Below are positions 48,561 through 57,918 of a stretch of 64,000 bases of DNA, in pieces. The notes beneath the pieces were generated by a model. That model saw only the letters and a list, made by a program, of their open reading frames with translations. It did not search any database and was not told the DNA's origin. The number at the start of each line of letters is the position of its first letter. Position 1 is the first letter of the stretch. Origin of the DNA: CBDFKQ01 sp965248855 (GTDB lineage Bacteria > Bacteroidota > Bacteroidia > Cytophagales > 172606-1). The stretch lies in the NCBI GenBank assembly GCA_965248855.1, contig CBDFKQ010000021.1:1-64000 (forward strand), in the 5' to 3' direction. The position numbers and the translations under genes are program-made.

Positions 48561-50501
48561 ATGGATAAATCTTTAAAAAATAAAATTAACCCGGTTTTTA
48601 AAATTTTATTTTGCGGATTTTTATTTATTTTACTTCCGCTACACGTATATGCTCAAAAGAAAGATTCTATTGGAGTCGCAAAAAAAGATACCATTGCTAC
48701 AGTCGATTCAATTTCTAAATCCAGCGATAAAAATTTTGTTAAAGACAGTATTTTTTATAATAAACTTCAAAAGAGGATGTATAAAACACACATCGGACAT
48801 GAGATTTATGATTTCTTATTTAAAAATGTTTATAATTCCGGTAGAGATAACAGAGAGGTACAAAAAATTGATGATAACCCATTCAAGAAATATGAGGGTA
48901 AAATTATTCGTCATATCGATGTAAAGCAACTCGCTGTATTTGGTCCCAGTATTTATGATACTGTCAGAAAAGGTAATTGGTCGGATAGACTTGGAAGTAA
49001 ACTTCATCGCGACACAAGGGATTATACAATTAAACGTGCTTATTTATTGTTTTCTGAAAACGAAACACTAAGAGCACAAGTTTTAAAAGATAATGAACGT
49101 TTGCTTCGGGGTACTTCTATATTTCATGATGCCAGGATAATAGTAATTCCCGATAAAAAAAATCCAGGAATTGTTGATATAATGGTCATTACGCAAGATG
49201 TATGGTCATTAGAACCAACAGATGTGACTTATAATGGTGGTCAATATGGTCTTACGGTTCAACAAAAGAATTTCTTGGGTTTTGGTCACAACTTTATAAG
49301 CGGTTTTGTTAATAATGCTTCCGATACCTTGCAAAAATTCGGATATTTTGGAAAATATTATATACCATCCATAAATAGAAGAAATTTTATATCTGCAGAA
49401 ATTGATTTAGTAAATCTTAGGGATACAAAGCAATATGGTATACATGGCGCGCGTAAATTTTTAACACCTGAAACAAAATATGCCGGAGCAATTGGTTATG
49501 ATTATTTTCATCTCACTAATTATGTGTACAAAAATGAAAGTTCAGATAGTATAAAACCATTACCTATTACATATGGTTTGAGCGATGTATGGTTAGGACG
49601 AGCTTTTAAATTAAATATTGGTAATGAAGAATTTAACAGGCAAACCAAACTTGTTTTTGCAGGCCGGGCTACAAAATATGATTATATTCTGAGGCCGTTT
49701 GTAAGTTCGGATTCGAACAGGTTATATACAAACAGACAAATCTATTTAATGAGTGTTGGTTTTTCAAACAGAAGTTATAAAAGAGACCTTTTAATTTACG
49801 GTTTTGGTAAAACTGAAGATGTACCTTATGGCTATCTGGCATCTATTATTGGAGGATTTGAAAATACCGAATTTGGAAGAGGAATGTATTATGGAGCAAA
49901 ATTTTCACGAGGCGATTATCTGCCCCGAAAATCCGGATATTTATATACACTCATTAATATAGGTAGTTTTTTTAGGAAAGGTACAAGTGAACAAGGTATA
50001 ATAAGTATCTCAAGTTCTTATTTCAGCCCTTTATTACAAATTCGAAGGCGAAATTTTCGACATTTTATAAATGCAAATTATACCTCCGGTTTTAATAGAT
50101 TTGATCACGAATTAATTGATATAAATAATACCAATGGAATAGTTGGTGTAAGTTCAAACTCTTTGCGCGGCACAAAGAGATTAACAATAGGTTTTGAAAG
50201 TATATTTTTCTCTAAGCTTGATGTAATAGGCTTCAGAACGGCTATGTTTGGCTTTGCAAACTTTGGAGTAATAAATTATACAAATAAAGAATTATTAAAA
50301 GGAACAATTTACCAAGGCTTTGGTATCGGTTTCCGTTTTAGAAATGAAAATTTTGCTTTTAATACTTTCCAAATAAGATTGGGTTATTATCCTAACGTTC
50401 CAAATATTGGTAATCCATTAAGGACTGAATTTGGAGATATTCCTTCATTAAGATTTCAGGATTTTGATATTTCGGCACCCGAAGTGGTTTCTTTTAGGTA
50501 G
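48561..50501 (+). CDS. Outer-membrane beta-barrel protein with a POTRA-like N-terminus
   Basis: 646 residues. Signal peptide ending in LLPLHVYAQ, then a polar stretch and a domain with YEGKIIRHIDVKQL, LLRGTSIFHDARIIVIPDKKNPGIVDIMVITQDVW, which reads like POTRA repeats of BamA/TamA proteins. The rest is amphipathic strand-like sequence with aromatic ends. It is probably an outer-membrane assembly or translocation pore; which kind is unknown. Followed by a terminator before slyD. Confidence 0.75.
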   Translation: MDKSLKNKINPVFKILFCGFLFILLPLHVYAQKKDSIGVAKKDTIATVDSISKSSDKNFVKDSIFYNKLQKRMYKTHIGHEIYDFLFKNVYNSGRDNREVQKIDDNPFKKYEGKIIRHIDVKQLAVFGPSIYDTVRKGNWSDRLGSKLHRDTRDYTIKRAYLLFSENETLRAQVLKDNERLLRGTSIFHDARIIVIPDKKNPGIVDIMVITQDVWSLEPTDVTYNGGQYGLTVQQKNFLGFGHNFISGFVNNASDTLQKFGYFGKYYIPSINRRNFISAEIDLVNLRDTKQYGIHGARKFLTPETKYAGAIGYDYFHLTNYVYKNESSDSIKPLPITYGLSDVWLGRAFKLNIGNEEFNRQTKLVFAGRATKYDYILRPFVSSDSNRLYTNRQIYLMSVGFSNRSYKRDLLIYGFGKTEDVPYGYLASIIGGFENTEFGRGMYYGAKFSRGDYLPRKSGYLYTLINIGSFFRKGTSEQGIISISSSYFSPLLQIRRRNFRHFINANYTSGFNRFDHELIDINNTNGIVGVSSNSLRGTKRLTIGFESIFFSKLDVIGFRTAMFGFANFGVINYTNKELLKGTIYQGFGIGFRFRNENFAFNTFQIRLGYYPNVPNIGNPLRTEFGDIPSLRFQDFDISAPEVVSFR

Positions 50502-50504
50502 AAA

Positions 50505-50535
50505 GGTAAATTATTATAATAATTAATAATTTACC
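50505..50535. terminator. Terminator between convergent genes
   Basis: GGTAAATTATTA and TAATAATTTACC pair over 12 bp, then TTCTTTT. Starts four bases after the barrel-protein stop and faces slyD; weak because the stem is AT-rich. Confidence 0.6.
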
Positions 50536-50544
50536 TTCTTTTAA

Positions 50545-51063
50545 TTAATGTTGATGCCCACCTTCACCATGAACATGTCCATGACTTAATTCATCTGCAG
50601 TAGCATCTCTAACATCAATTACCGATCCTTTAAAATGCAATACAAAACCTGCTAAAGGATGGTTAAAATCCATTGTCACTATATCATCTTCACTAATTTC
50701 AATTACTCTCCCTTGAAGCGGATTTCCATTTTCATCAACCATCGGTAATACAGAACCGGGTTGTAACATCTCATGATCCAATTCTCCATCTACACGGAAA
50801 GTTTCAATTGGAAGGTCTATTACAGCTTCATCGTCAAAATCTCCATATCCTTCTTCTGCCGAAATAGAAAATGAAAACGTATCTCCTTTTTGCTTTCCCT
50901 GGATATTTTCTTCAAATCTTTCTAATAGTTGGCCTGTTCCAAAAATAAAAACCAAAGGATTTCCATCTTCCGATTTATCGGCAAGTACTCTATTTTCGCT
51001 ATCTTTTTCATCTACCTCCAATTCGTAGGATAATGAAACTACTTTATTTTCTTGAATTGTCAT
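50545..51063 (-). CDS. slyD: FKBP-type peptidyl-prolyl cis-trans isomerase, SlyD-like
   Basis: 172 residues from the Met at 51063, where the conserved TIQENKVVSLSYELEVDE starts. The domain shows PLVFIFGTGQLLERFEENIQGKQKGDTF and the inserted flap with AEEGYGDFDDEAVI, and ends with a short His-rich tail (HGHVHGEGGHQH) that may bind metal. It speeds proline isomerisation and works as a chaperone. Confidence 0.9.
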   Translation of the reverse strand: MTIQENKVVSLSYELEVDEKDSENRVLADKSEDGNPLVFIFGTGQLLERFEENIQGKQKGDTFSFSISAEEGYGDFDDEAVIDLPIETFRVDGELDHEMLQPGSVLPMVDENGNPLQGRVIEISEDDIVTMDFNHPLAGFVLHFKGSVIDVRDATADELSHGHVHGEGGHQH

Positions 51064-51355
51064 GTTTAAACATTTGTTAGGCTGCAAATGTAATTATTAA
51101 GAAAAGAATTAAAAATCATAACATCTTATTTCATATTATTTTAAATCATTTATACAGTTATAATTAAAATTTTTAAAACAAATTGTGATTATGAATAAAT
51201 CTCAGATTGCTTTGAGTATTTCTTTAAACGAACTAAAGATTGAAATTTTTAAATTTGAACTTTAGTATTTACTTTGCTTCATATTTTTAATTTAAAAATA
51301 TGAAAAATTTAATTTTCTAATCTTAATTAAACAGTTTTTTTCAATTTACATAAAC

Positions 51356-52843
51356 ATGGATAACAGAATTTGGCGAAAGAAACCGCTTGAAGCATATGAG
51401 GCGGACATAAAAAAGAGTGAGTTGAAACGGGTATTAGGCAAGTGGAGTTTAACAGCCATAGGTATTGGTGCCATAATTGGTGGAGGGATTTTTGTACTTA
51501 CCGGAACAGGCTCACATTATCATGCAGGCCCGGCATTGGCACTTTCATTCGTAGTTGCCGGTACCGGTTGTATTTTTGCTGCATTGTGCTATGCTGAGTT
51601 TTCGTCTATGTTGCCGGTTGAAGGCTCTGCTTATGCTTATGCTTATGGAACAGTTGGTGAAATATTCGCCTGGTTAATCGGTTGGGGATTAGTACTTGAA
51701 TATGCCATGGGTGCAATGACAGTTGCGGTAAGTTGGTCAGGCTATTTTACAAAATTCATTCATTTATTCCTTCATATTGAAATACCGTATTGGTTAAATA
51801 ACGATCCTGTATCTGCAATGACATATGCAAAAGTGCATCAAATCGCCCCACCTGATTTTGCATTTAATTTACCTGCATTTTTAATTATATGGATTGTTAC
51901 AGCTGTACTTGTAAAAGGTATAAAAGAAGCAGCCGGAGCAAATAATATAATCGTAATAATGAAGGTTTGCGCAGTAATATTTGTAATTATCGCAGGAGCT
52001 TTTTTTATTAATACGGCTAATTGGCATCCTTTTATACCTGAACCTACAATAATTACCGGTGAAAATGGAGAACCGCATCAAGCATATGGGTGGATGGGCG
52101 TAATAGGTGGAGCTTCAGCAATTTTCTTTGCTTATATCGGTTTTGATGCAGTTTCAACTCAGGCAGGTGAAGCAATAAACCCTCGAAAAGATATGCCTTT
52201 TGCCATTATAACTTCTTTATTAGTTTGCACAGTACTTTATATTCTGGTTTCTCTTGTTTTGACGGGTATGATAAATTATAAAGATATTGTTGGTGAAGGA
52301 CTTAAAGCCCCTGTTGCATTTGCATTTGATCAGGCAGGACAACCATGGGCAGTATTTATTGTTACTGCTGCAGCAACAGTAGGTTTACTTTCAGTAATGT
52401 TGGTAATGATGCTTGGTCAAACAAGAATATTTTTAGGAATGTCGAAAGATGGATTATTGCCCAAGTTTTTTAGTGTGATACATCCTAAATTTAAAACTCC
52501 CTGGAAGAGTACAATACTTGTCGGAGCCATAGTTTCAATTGTAGCTTCAATCACTCCGATAAGTGTTTTAGGTGATATGACAAGCTTTGGTACCTTATTT
52601 GCCTTTGCAATGGTTTGCCTGGCAGTGTGGATGCTGAGGGTTAAGTCTCCAAATTTAGAACGCACATTTAAAGTACCTGCACTTCCTATCATTGCAACAT
52701 TAGGAATATTAACAAACTTACTTTTAATATCAACATTAAATAGCAAGGCACAGCTTTTTGCTTTAAGTTGGTTAGCCTTAGGCGTCGTTGTTTATTTTGT
52801 ATATAGTAAAAGACATAGTAATTTAGAACAAGGCAATAATTAA
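51356..52843 (+). CDS. APC-family amino-acid permease
   Basis: 495 residues, about twelve membrane helices. GIGAIIGGGIFVLTG is the first-helix substrate loop of the family; FFAYIGFDAVSTQAGEAINPRKDMP and the GQTRIFLGMSKDGLLP region also fit. It most resembles cationic amino-acid transporters; substrate not determined. Followed by a strong terminator. Confidence 0.9.
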   Translation: MDNRIWRKKPLEAYEADIKKSELKRVLGKWSLTAIGIGAIIGGGIFVLTGTGSHYHAGPALALSFVVAGTGCIFAALCYAEFSSMLPVEGSAYAYAYGTVGEIFAWLIGWGLVLEYAMGAMTVAVSWSGYFTKFIHLFLHIEIPYWLNNDPVSAMTYAKVHQIAPPDFAFNLPAFLIIWIVTAVLVKGIKEAAGANNIIVIMKVCAVIFVIIAGAFFINTANWHPFIPEPTIITGENGEPHQAYGWMGVIGGASAIFFAYIGFDAVSTQAGEAINPRKDMPFAIITSLLVCTVLYILVSLVLTGMINYKDIVGEGLKAPVAFAFDQAGQPWAVFIVTAAATVGLLSVMLVMMLGQTRIFLGMSKDGLLPKFFSVIHPKFKTPWKSTILVGAIVSIVASITPISVLGDMTSFGTLFAFAMVCLAVWMLRVKSPNLERTFKVPALPIIATLGILTNLLLISTLNSKAQLFALSWLALGVVVYFVYSKRHSNLEQGNN

Positions 52844-52866
52844 TATAAGATACATAGATTATTAAG

Positions 52867-52898
52867 GCAGTTACTATAAAAAGTAACTGCTTTTTTTT
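52867..52898 (+). terminator. Terminator of the permease gene
   Basis: GCAGTTACT, loop ATAAAA, AGTAACTGC, then eight T. A perfect nine-bp stem 24 bases after the stop. Confidence 0.9.
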
Positions 52899-52983
52899 GA
52901 ATTACAGGATAAATTTATAATTTGAAAAAATGAACATGATAATTGATCAAAATAATTGATCATTTTTAAATCTATATTATAGC

Positions 52984-53718
52984 ATGCCCGATCAATTATT
53001 TTATCTCCTCCCGCTCTTAGTTTTAATTTCATTTTCATATTCATCAGTTGGCCATGGTGGTGCCAGTGGTTACATAGCTATTTTAACATTAGTAGGTATT
53101 CAGGGTTTTTTAATTAAGCCCTCAGCATTGATTCTTAATTTAATTGTATCTTCCATTTCATTCTTTCAATTTTATAGGGCGGGGCATTTTAAATGGTATC
53201 TTTTTTGGCCTTTTGCAATTACATCCATTCCTATGGCTTATGTTGGATCTATAATTAAGGTTGATCCACATCTATTTCAAAAATTTTTAGGTTTTGCCTT
53301 ATTTTTTCCGATTTTAAAACTGATAGGAATTTTTAACAATAAAAATGAAGTGTCAAATAATGTAAATCTAATTGGAGCTTTGTTAATTGGTGGAATATTA
53401 GGTTTTTTATCGGGAATGCTTGGAATCGGAGGAGGAATTTTTCTAACCCCCATTATTATTTTATTGGGGTGGGCCAACATGAAAACTGCTGCTGCAGTTT
53501 CGGCATTATTCATTTTCGTAAATTCTTTATCCGGCTTATTCGGTTTGATTAGTAAAGGCTTAGTTATTGAAAATAATGTTTATTTATGGATAGCAGCCGC
53601 TGTGTGTGGTGGTGGTGTCGGTGCTTATTTTGGCAGTACAAAATTCAATTCTAAAACACTTCAATATATCCTCGCCTTAATTTTACTCGTTGCGGCTTTT
53701 AAATTAATTCTTACTTAA
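52984..53718 (+). CDS. TauE/SafE sulfite exporter family membrane protein
   Basis: 244 residues, about seven membrane helices. Two halves carry the repeated family motif: SSVGHGGASGYIA near the start and LSGMLGIGGGIFLTPIIILLG in the middle. The family exports sulfite, sulfoacetate or related organic anions. No sulfur-metabolism gene is adjacent, so the substrate is open. Confidence 0.85.
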   Translation: MPDQLFYLLPLLVLISFSYSSVGHGGASGYIAILTLVGIQGFLIKPSALILNLIVSSISFFQFYRAGHFKWYLFWPFAITSIPMAYVGSIIKVDPHLFQKFLGFALFFPILKLIGIFNNKNEVSNNVNLIGALLIGGILGFLSGMLGIGGGIFLTPIIILLGWANMKTAAAVSALFIFVNSLSGLFGLISKGLVIENNVYLWIAAAVCGGGVGAYFGSTKFNSKTLQYILALILLVAAFKLILT

Positions 53719-54125
53719 AATATTAATACTGCGTTTAAACTTTAAATAAGATCAAAAGATTGAATATTAATAATTCATAACATATATATGAAAATGATTT
53801 ATATATTATGAATCATTAATAAATGCCTTTTATTTTTGCTCAATATAATTTTTTCTATTAAACTGATAGTTAACTTTTTAATAAGATATTTTTCTTAATT
53901 TAAACAATCACAACCTTTCTTTCCATCCTTCGTTTTAAGTTAATGTTAAGCCAAGTTAATATTTATTTTTATGACATTTTATGTAAAATGTCATAAAAAT
54001 GGCAAAATACATTAATTAAAAGCTGAATAATATTAATTTGTTATTAAAATATATCCTGATTTTTAAAATACAAATATTCCCGATAAGATTTTAAAATTTT
54101 AAACTCAAAAAATTAAATTTTTATT
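53719..54125. other. Upstream region of the giant secreted protein gene
   Basis: 407 bases, very AT-rich. Holds an imperfect inverted repeat near 53764-53824 and a perfect 17-bp-arm palindrome at 53965-54000. No open frame is recognised. Confidence 0.45.
53965..54000. promoter_or_regulatory. Perfect 17-bp-arm palindrome, possible operator
   Basis: ATTTTTATGACATTTTA and its exact complement are separated by only TG. With nearly no loop it suits a dimeric DNA-binding protein better than an RNA hairpin. It lies about 125 bases before the start of the giant secreted protein gene. Regulator unknown. Confidence 0.5.
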
Positions 54126-57100
54126 ATGAATAAGCTATACATGAAAATCTTTAGTGTTGTTACTTCAATTTTAGCATTTACTTTTTATTCTGCTTTAGCG
54201 CAAAACGTTAGCATTTTAAGTCAACATGGCGATTTAAACAGAACAGGATGGAATAATAAGGAAAAATCGCTTAATACACAAAATGTTACTTCCGCTTCAT
54301 TTGGTAAATTACTGTCAATGAATGTCGATGACCAGATTTATGCCCAGCCTTTAGTTGTAGCGAATATAAAAGTAAATGGCGGTTTACATAATGTAGTGAT
54401 GGTTGCTACTGTAAATAACACAGTTTATGCTTTTGATGGCGATAAAGGAACCTTATATTGGTCCAAAAACTACACACCATCAGGGCAACGACCTTTGCTA
54501 AACAAAGATATGAATTCGGGGAATTATCATGATTTTAGTGGAAATATAGGAATTGTTGGAACCCCTGCGATAGATTCATTAAGTAATACAATGTATTTCG
54601 TAGCCAGAAGCGTAGATAGCCCTTCATCTAGTCCCGGAACCGGTAATTTTTACCAATACCTCCATGCCATAGATGTATCTACAGGAATTGAACGCAGTGG
54701 AAGCCCTGTACAAATAAAAGCCACTTATGCGGGTACAGGTGATGGAAATGTGAACGGAATAATTTCATTTAATTCTCAAAAACAAAATCAACGTCCCGGA
54801 CTCACAATAACTAACGGTATAGTATATATCGGATATGCCTCGCACGGCGATTGGGGTCCATATCATGGTTGGATTTTAGGTTATGATATTAATACTTTAC
54901 AACAAAAAATTGTTTATAATACAACTCCCGATGGTTATAATGGCGGGATATGGATGAGTGGTGCAGCACCTGCTGTGGATGTTAATGGAAATTTATACGT
55001 ATCGGTAGGTAATGGTTCCATTGGAACAAGTGGAAATATATCCGATTTAAGAAACAGGTCGGAGAGTGCTTTAAAACTCACTCCAACCAATACAACTTTA
55101 AGTGTAAGCAGCTTTTTTACACCCAAAAACTTTCAGGATTTAGAGAATGCTGATCTTGATGTTGGAGCCACTCAAATTATGCTTGTTCCTAATTCAAATC
55201 TTGCAATTACAGGTTGTAAAGATGGAAGTATTTATATAATGGATAAAGATAATTTGGGAGGTTATAATGCCTCATCAAATAATGTTGTGCAAACTATAAA
55301 CTTAGGTTCGGGCAAATCTTTAAGATCTTCATTTTCTTATTACAAAGGTTCATCCAAAGAGTTTTTTTATACCTGGTCAGAAAATGCAGCTTTGAAAGCA
55401 TTTCCATTTAATATCCAAACCGGTAAATTTGATGAATCAAAAGTAGTAATAGGGAGTGCACAAGGCCCTACAGGAAGTAATGGAAGTTTGCTTACAGTTT
55501 CATCAGACGGAAGTAAAGATGCCTCAGCAATTTTGTGGGCTTCTCACGCCATTGGAGATGCGAATCAATCGGTCAGACCCGGAATATTAAGAGCATTTGA
55601 TGCTAATGATGTAACTAAAGAGCTTTGGAATTCTAATCAAAATACCAAAGATGGAATTGGTAATTATGCAAAATTTGTTTGTCCGACTGTAGCTAATGGA
55701 AAAGTGTACATGGCAACATTTTCCAACCAGCTAATAGTATATGGAGTAACGGATACTTCAGCAATTGTGACTTGCAGTGGAAATATCAACCTGGCATTAA
55801 ATAAATCGGTAACAGCAAGTTCAACTGAAGCCAATACAACAAATTATCCGGCCAATTTAGTTGATGGTAATGCATCTACCAGATGGTCAAGTACACAAGG
55901 AATTGACCCTCAATGGATTTATATAGACTTAGGCGCCAGATATGATATTTGTAAAATTAATTTAACTTGGGAAGTAGCATTGGGAAAAGATTTTCAGATT
56001 CAGATTTCGGACGATGCTGCAAATTGGACTACAATTAAAACCATTACCGGCAATACATCCTTTTCAAATTCAATACTTGTTAAAGGTACAGGCAGATATG
56101 TTCGTATGTATGGTACTGCAAGAGGATCTACCTATGGGTATTCAATATATGAATTCGAAGTATATGGAAATGCTTCCGTAAGTAGTTGTGCTACTCCGGT
56201 AAATTTATCGATAAGTGCTATTTCAAGAATCTCAGCTACATTAAATTGGACAAGTGTTTCAGGGGCTCAAAGTTATAATATACAGTACAAAACCGTAAAT
56301 GAATCTTCTTTTACGTCGACAACCTCAACAACAAATTCATTGATTTTAAATAATTTAAGTTGTGGACTTGATTATTTATTTAAAATCCAGGCTGTGTGCA
56401 GTTCAACATCTTTAAGTAGTTTTTCAGAAAATAAAGCTTTTAGTACCTTAGTTTGTGATACAAGCTGTGGTTTTTTACCCACCAGATGGTTAACTCAAGA
56501 TGTTGGAATAGTGGGGAAAACAGGTTCAGCATGTTATAATAAAAGTGTTTTTCGCTTACAATCATCAGGGAAAGATATTTGGGATAAAGCTGATGGTTTT
56601 AGAATTGCATATAAAGTTTTTAATGGCGATGGTAATATTATTGCAAGAGTTGACAGCCTTGATAATGTTAATCCATGGAATAAAGCAGGTGTAATGTTTA
56701 GAGAAACACTGGATTCAACATCCCGAAATGCTTTTATGGCGATCACAGGCGGAAATGGTGCTACTTTTCAGTATAGAAATAATACTTCCGGGCTTAGTAA
56801 CTTCTCTAATATTACGGGCATTACAGCTCCATATTGGGTAAAAGCAGTTAAAAAAGGAACTTCATATTCCGGATATATATCCCAAGATAGCCTTACTTGG
56901 AAACAAGTTGGTAAAACAGTTGATTTAGGATTTGGCAGTGGCGCCATTATAGCGGGTATCGCTCTCACAAGCCATAATAATTCCAAGCTTTCAAAGGCGG
57001 TATTCAGTAAAGTTCCGATTATTTTAAGTGCAGATACAACGGGCGGTACTAATACACCCCCTCCATCAACAAGCTTTTCAGGTTATTATAAACTTACAGT

Positions 57101-57815
57101 CAAACACAGTGGTAAGGTTTTAGATGTTAATCAAGCTTCAACATTAGATGGTGCCCTTGTTCAGCAATGGACAGATAATGGAACCAATGCTCAAAAGTGG
57201 TTGATAGAAGGTGTTGGTGGTGGTTATTATAGCTTAAAAGCCAAATGCAGTGGCAAAGCACTTGATGTAACCGGCGGGTCGGCTGCTATAGCTAATGGTG
57301 CTCAGCTTCAACAATGGACATATAGTGGAGATGATAACCAAAAATGGAAAATAGATAGTGTTGAAAGCGGTTACTATAAACTTACAGCCAAACACAGTGG
57401 TAAATGCTTAGATATAGCGGGGGGCTTAAGCGCAACAGGCGATGGAGCTTTGGCTCATCAATGGGATTACTTGGGAGCAGATAACCAAAAATGGGCTCTT
57501 ACCTTTGTCTCAGCGACGGGAGCAAGGGAAGCAGAAGCAAAAGGAAAGAAAGTTGAAAACACGGAACCTTTTTTTAACAACTTTAATGTTTATCCAAACC
57601 CTGCTTTCAATTTAATCACAATTGAATCTGATTTTAAAATAAGTGGAGAAATTCAAATGTTTAACAGTTTAGGGAAACAATATAAATCTCCAATAATTAT
57701 AAAAGAATCAAATAAAGTAATTATAAACGTAGAAGTATTAAAAGAAGGAATATACGTGCTTAGAATACCAATGCAAGGAAAAGTAATATCGAAAACTATA
57801 GTTATTGTGAAGTAG
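54126..57815 (+). CDS. Secreted multidomain protein: propeller, discoidin, FN3, ricin-lectin, T9SS tail
   Basis: 1,229 residues. A signal peptide is followed by a PQQ-like propeller (QDLENADLDVGATQIML, NTVYAFDGDKGTLYW) to about residue 540. Then come an F5/8 discoidin domain (NLALNKSVTASSTEA, WIYIDLGARYDI), an FN3 domain (ISAISRISATLNWTSVS) and a jelly-roll region resembling DUF1349 concanavalin-like domains (NPWNKAGVMFRETLD). A ricin-type lectin domain with three QxW repeats (QQWTDNGTNAQKW, QQWTYSGDDNQKW, HQWDYLGADNQKW) is followed by a type IX secretion tail (NVYPNPAFNLITIES). It is probably exported by T9SS and attached to the cell surface to bind polysaccharide. Catalysis is not shown. 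Strong terminator after it. Confidence 0.85.
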   Translation: MNKLYMKIFSVVTSILAFTFYSALAQNVSILSQHGDLNRTGWNNKEKSLNTQNVTSASFGKLLSMNVDDQIYAQPLVVANIKVNGGLHNVVMVATVNNTVYAFDGDKGTLYWSKNYTPSGQRPLLNKDMNSGNYHDFSGNIGIVGTPAIDSLSNTMYFVARSVDSPSSSPGTGNFYQYLHAIDVSTGIERSGSPVQIKATYAGTGDGNVNGIISFNSQKQNQRPGLTITNGIVYIGYASHGDWGPYHGWILGYDINTLQQKIVYNTTPDGYNGGIWMSGAAPAVDVNGNLYVSVGNGSIGTSGNISDLRNRSESALKLTPTNTTLSVSSFFTPKNFQDLENADLDVGATQIMLVPNSNLAITGCKDGSIYIMDKDNLGGYNASSNNVVQTINLGSGKSLRSSFSYYKGSSKEFFYTWSENAALKAFPFNIQTGKFDESKVVIGSAQGPTGSNGSLLTVSSDGSKDASAILWASHAIGDANQSVRPGILRAFDANDVTKELWNSNQNTKDGIGNYAKFVCPTVANGKVYMATFSNQLIVYGVTDTSAIVTCSGNINLALNKSVTASSTEANTTNYPANLVDGNASTRWSSTQGIDPQWIYIDLGARYDICKINLTWEVALGKDFQIQISDDAANWTTIKTITGNTSFSNSILVKGTGRYVRMYGTARGSTYGYSIYEFEVYGNASVSSCATPVNLSISAISRISATLNWTSVSGAQSYNIQYKTVNESSFTSTTSTTNSLILNNLSCGLDYLFKIQAVCSSTSLSSFSENKAFSTLVCDTSCGFLPTRWLTQDVGIVGKTGSACYNKSVFRLQSSGKDIWDKADGFRIAYKVFNGDGNIIARVDSLDNVNPWNKAGVMFRETLDSTSRNAFMAITGGNGATFQYRNNTSGLSNFSNITGITAPYWVKAVKKGTSYSGYISQDSLTWKQVGKTVDLGFGSGAIIAGIALTSHNNSKLSKAVFSKVPIILSADTTGGTNTPPPSTSFSGYYKLTVKHSGKVLDVNQASTLDGALVQQWTDNGTNAQKWLIEGVGGGYYSLKAKCSGKALDVTGGSAAIANGAQLQQWTYSGDDNQKWKIDSVESGYYKLTAKHSGKCLDIAGGLSATGDGALAHQWDYLGADNQKWALTFVSATGAREAEAKGKKVENTEPFFNNFNVYPNPAFNLITIESDFKISGEIQMFNSLGKQYKSPIIIKESNKVIINVEVLKEGIYVLRIPMQGKVISKTIVIVK

Positions 57816-57850
57816 AGTAAAGATTATTAATTAATTTCATACGTAATAAA

Positions 57851-57883
57851 AAAAAGGAATCCATTATAGATTCCTTTTTTTTT
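57851..57883. terminator. Bidirectional terminator
   Basis: A-run, GGAATC, loop CATTATA, GATTCC, T-run. Six-bp stem between two convergent genes. Confidence 0.85.
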
Positions 57884-57918
57884 ATTGATTTTAATAATCA
57901 GATTATTTAGATTATAAT

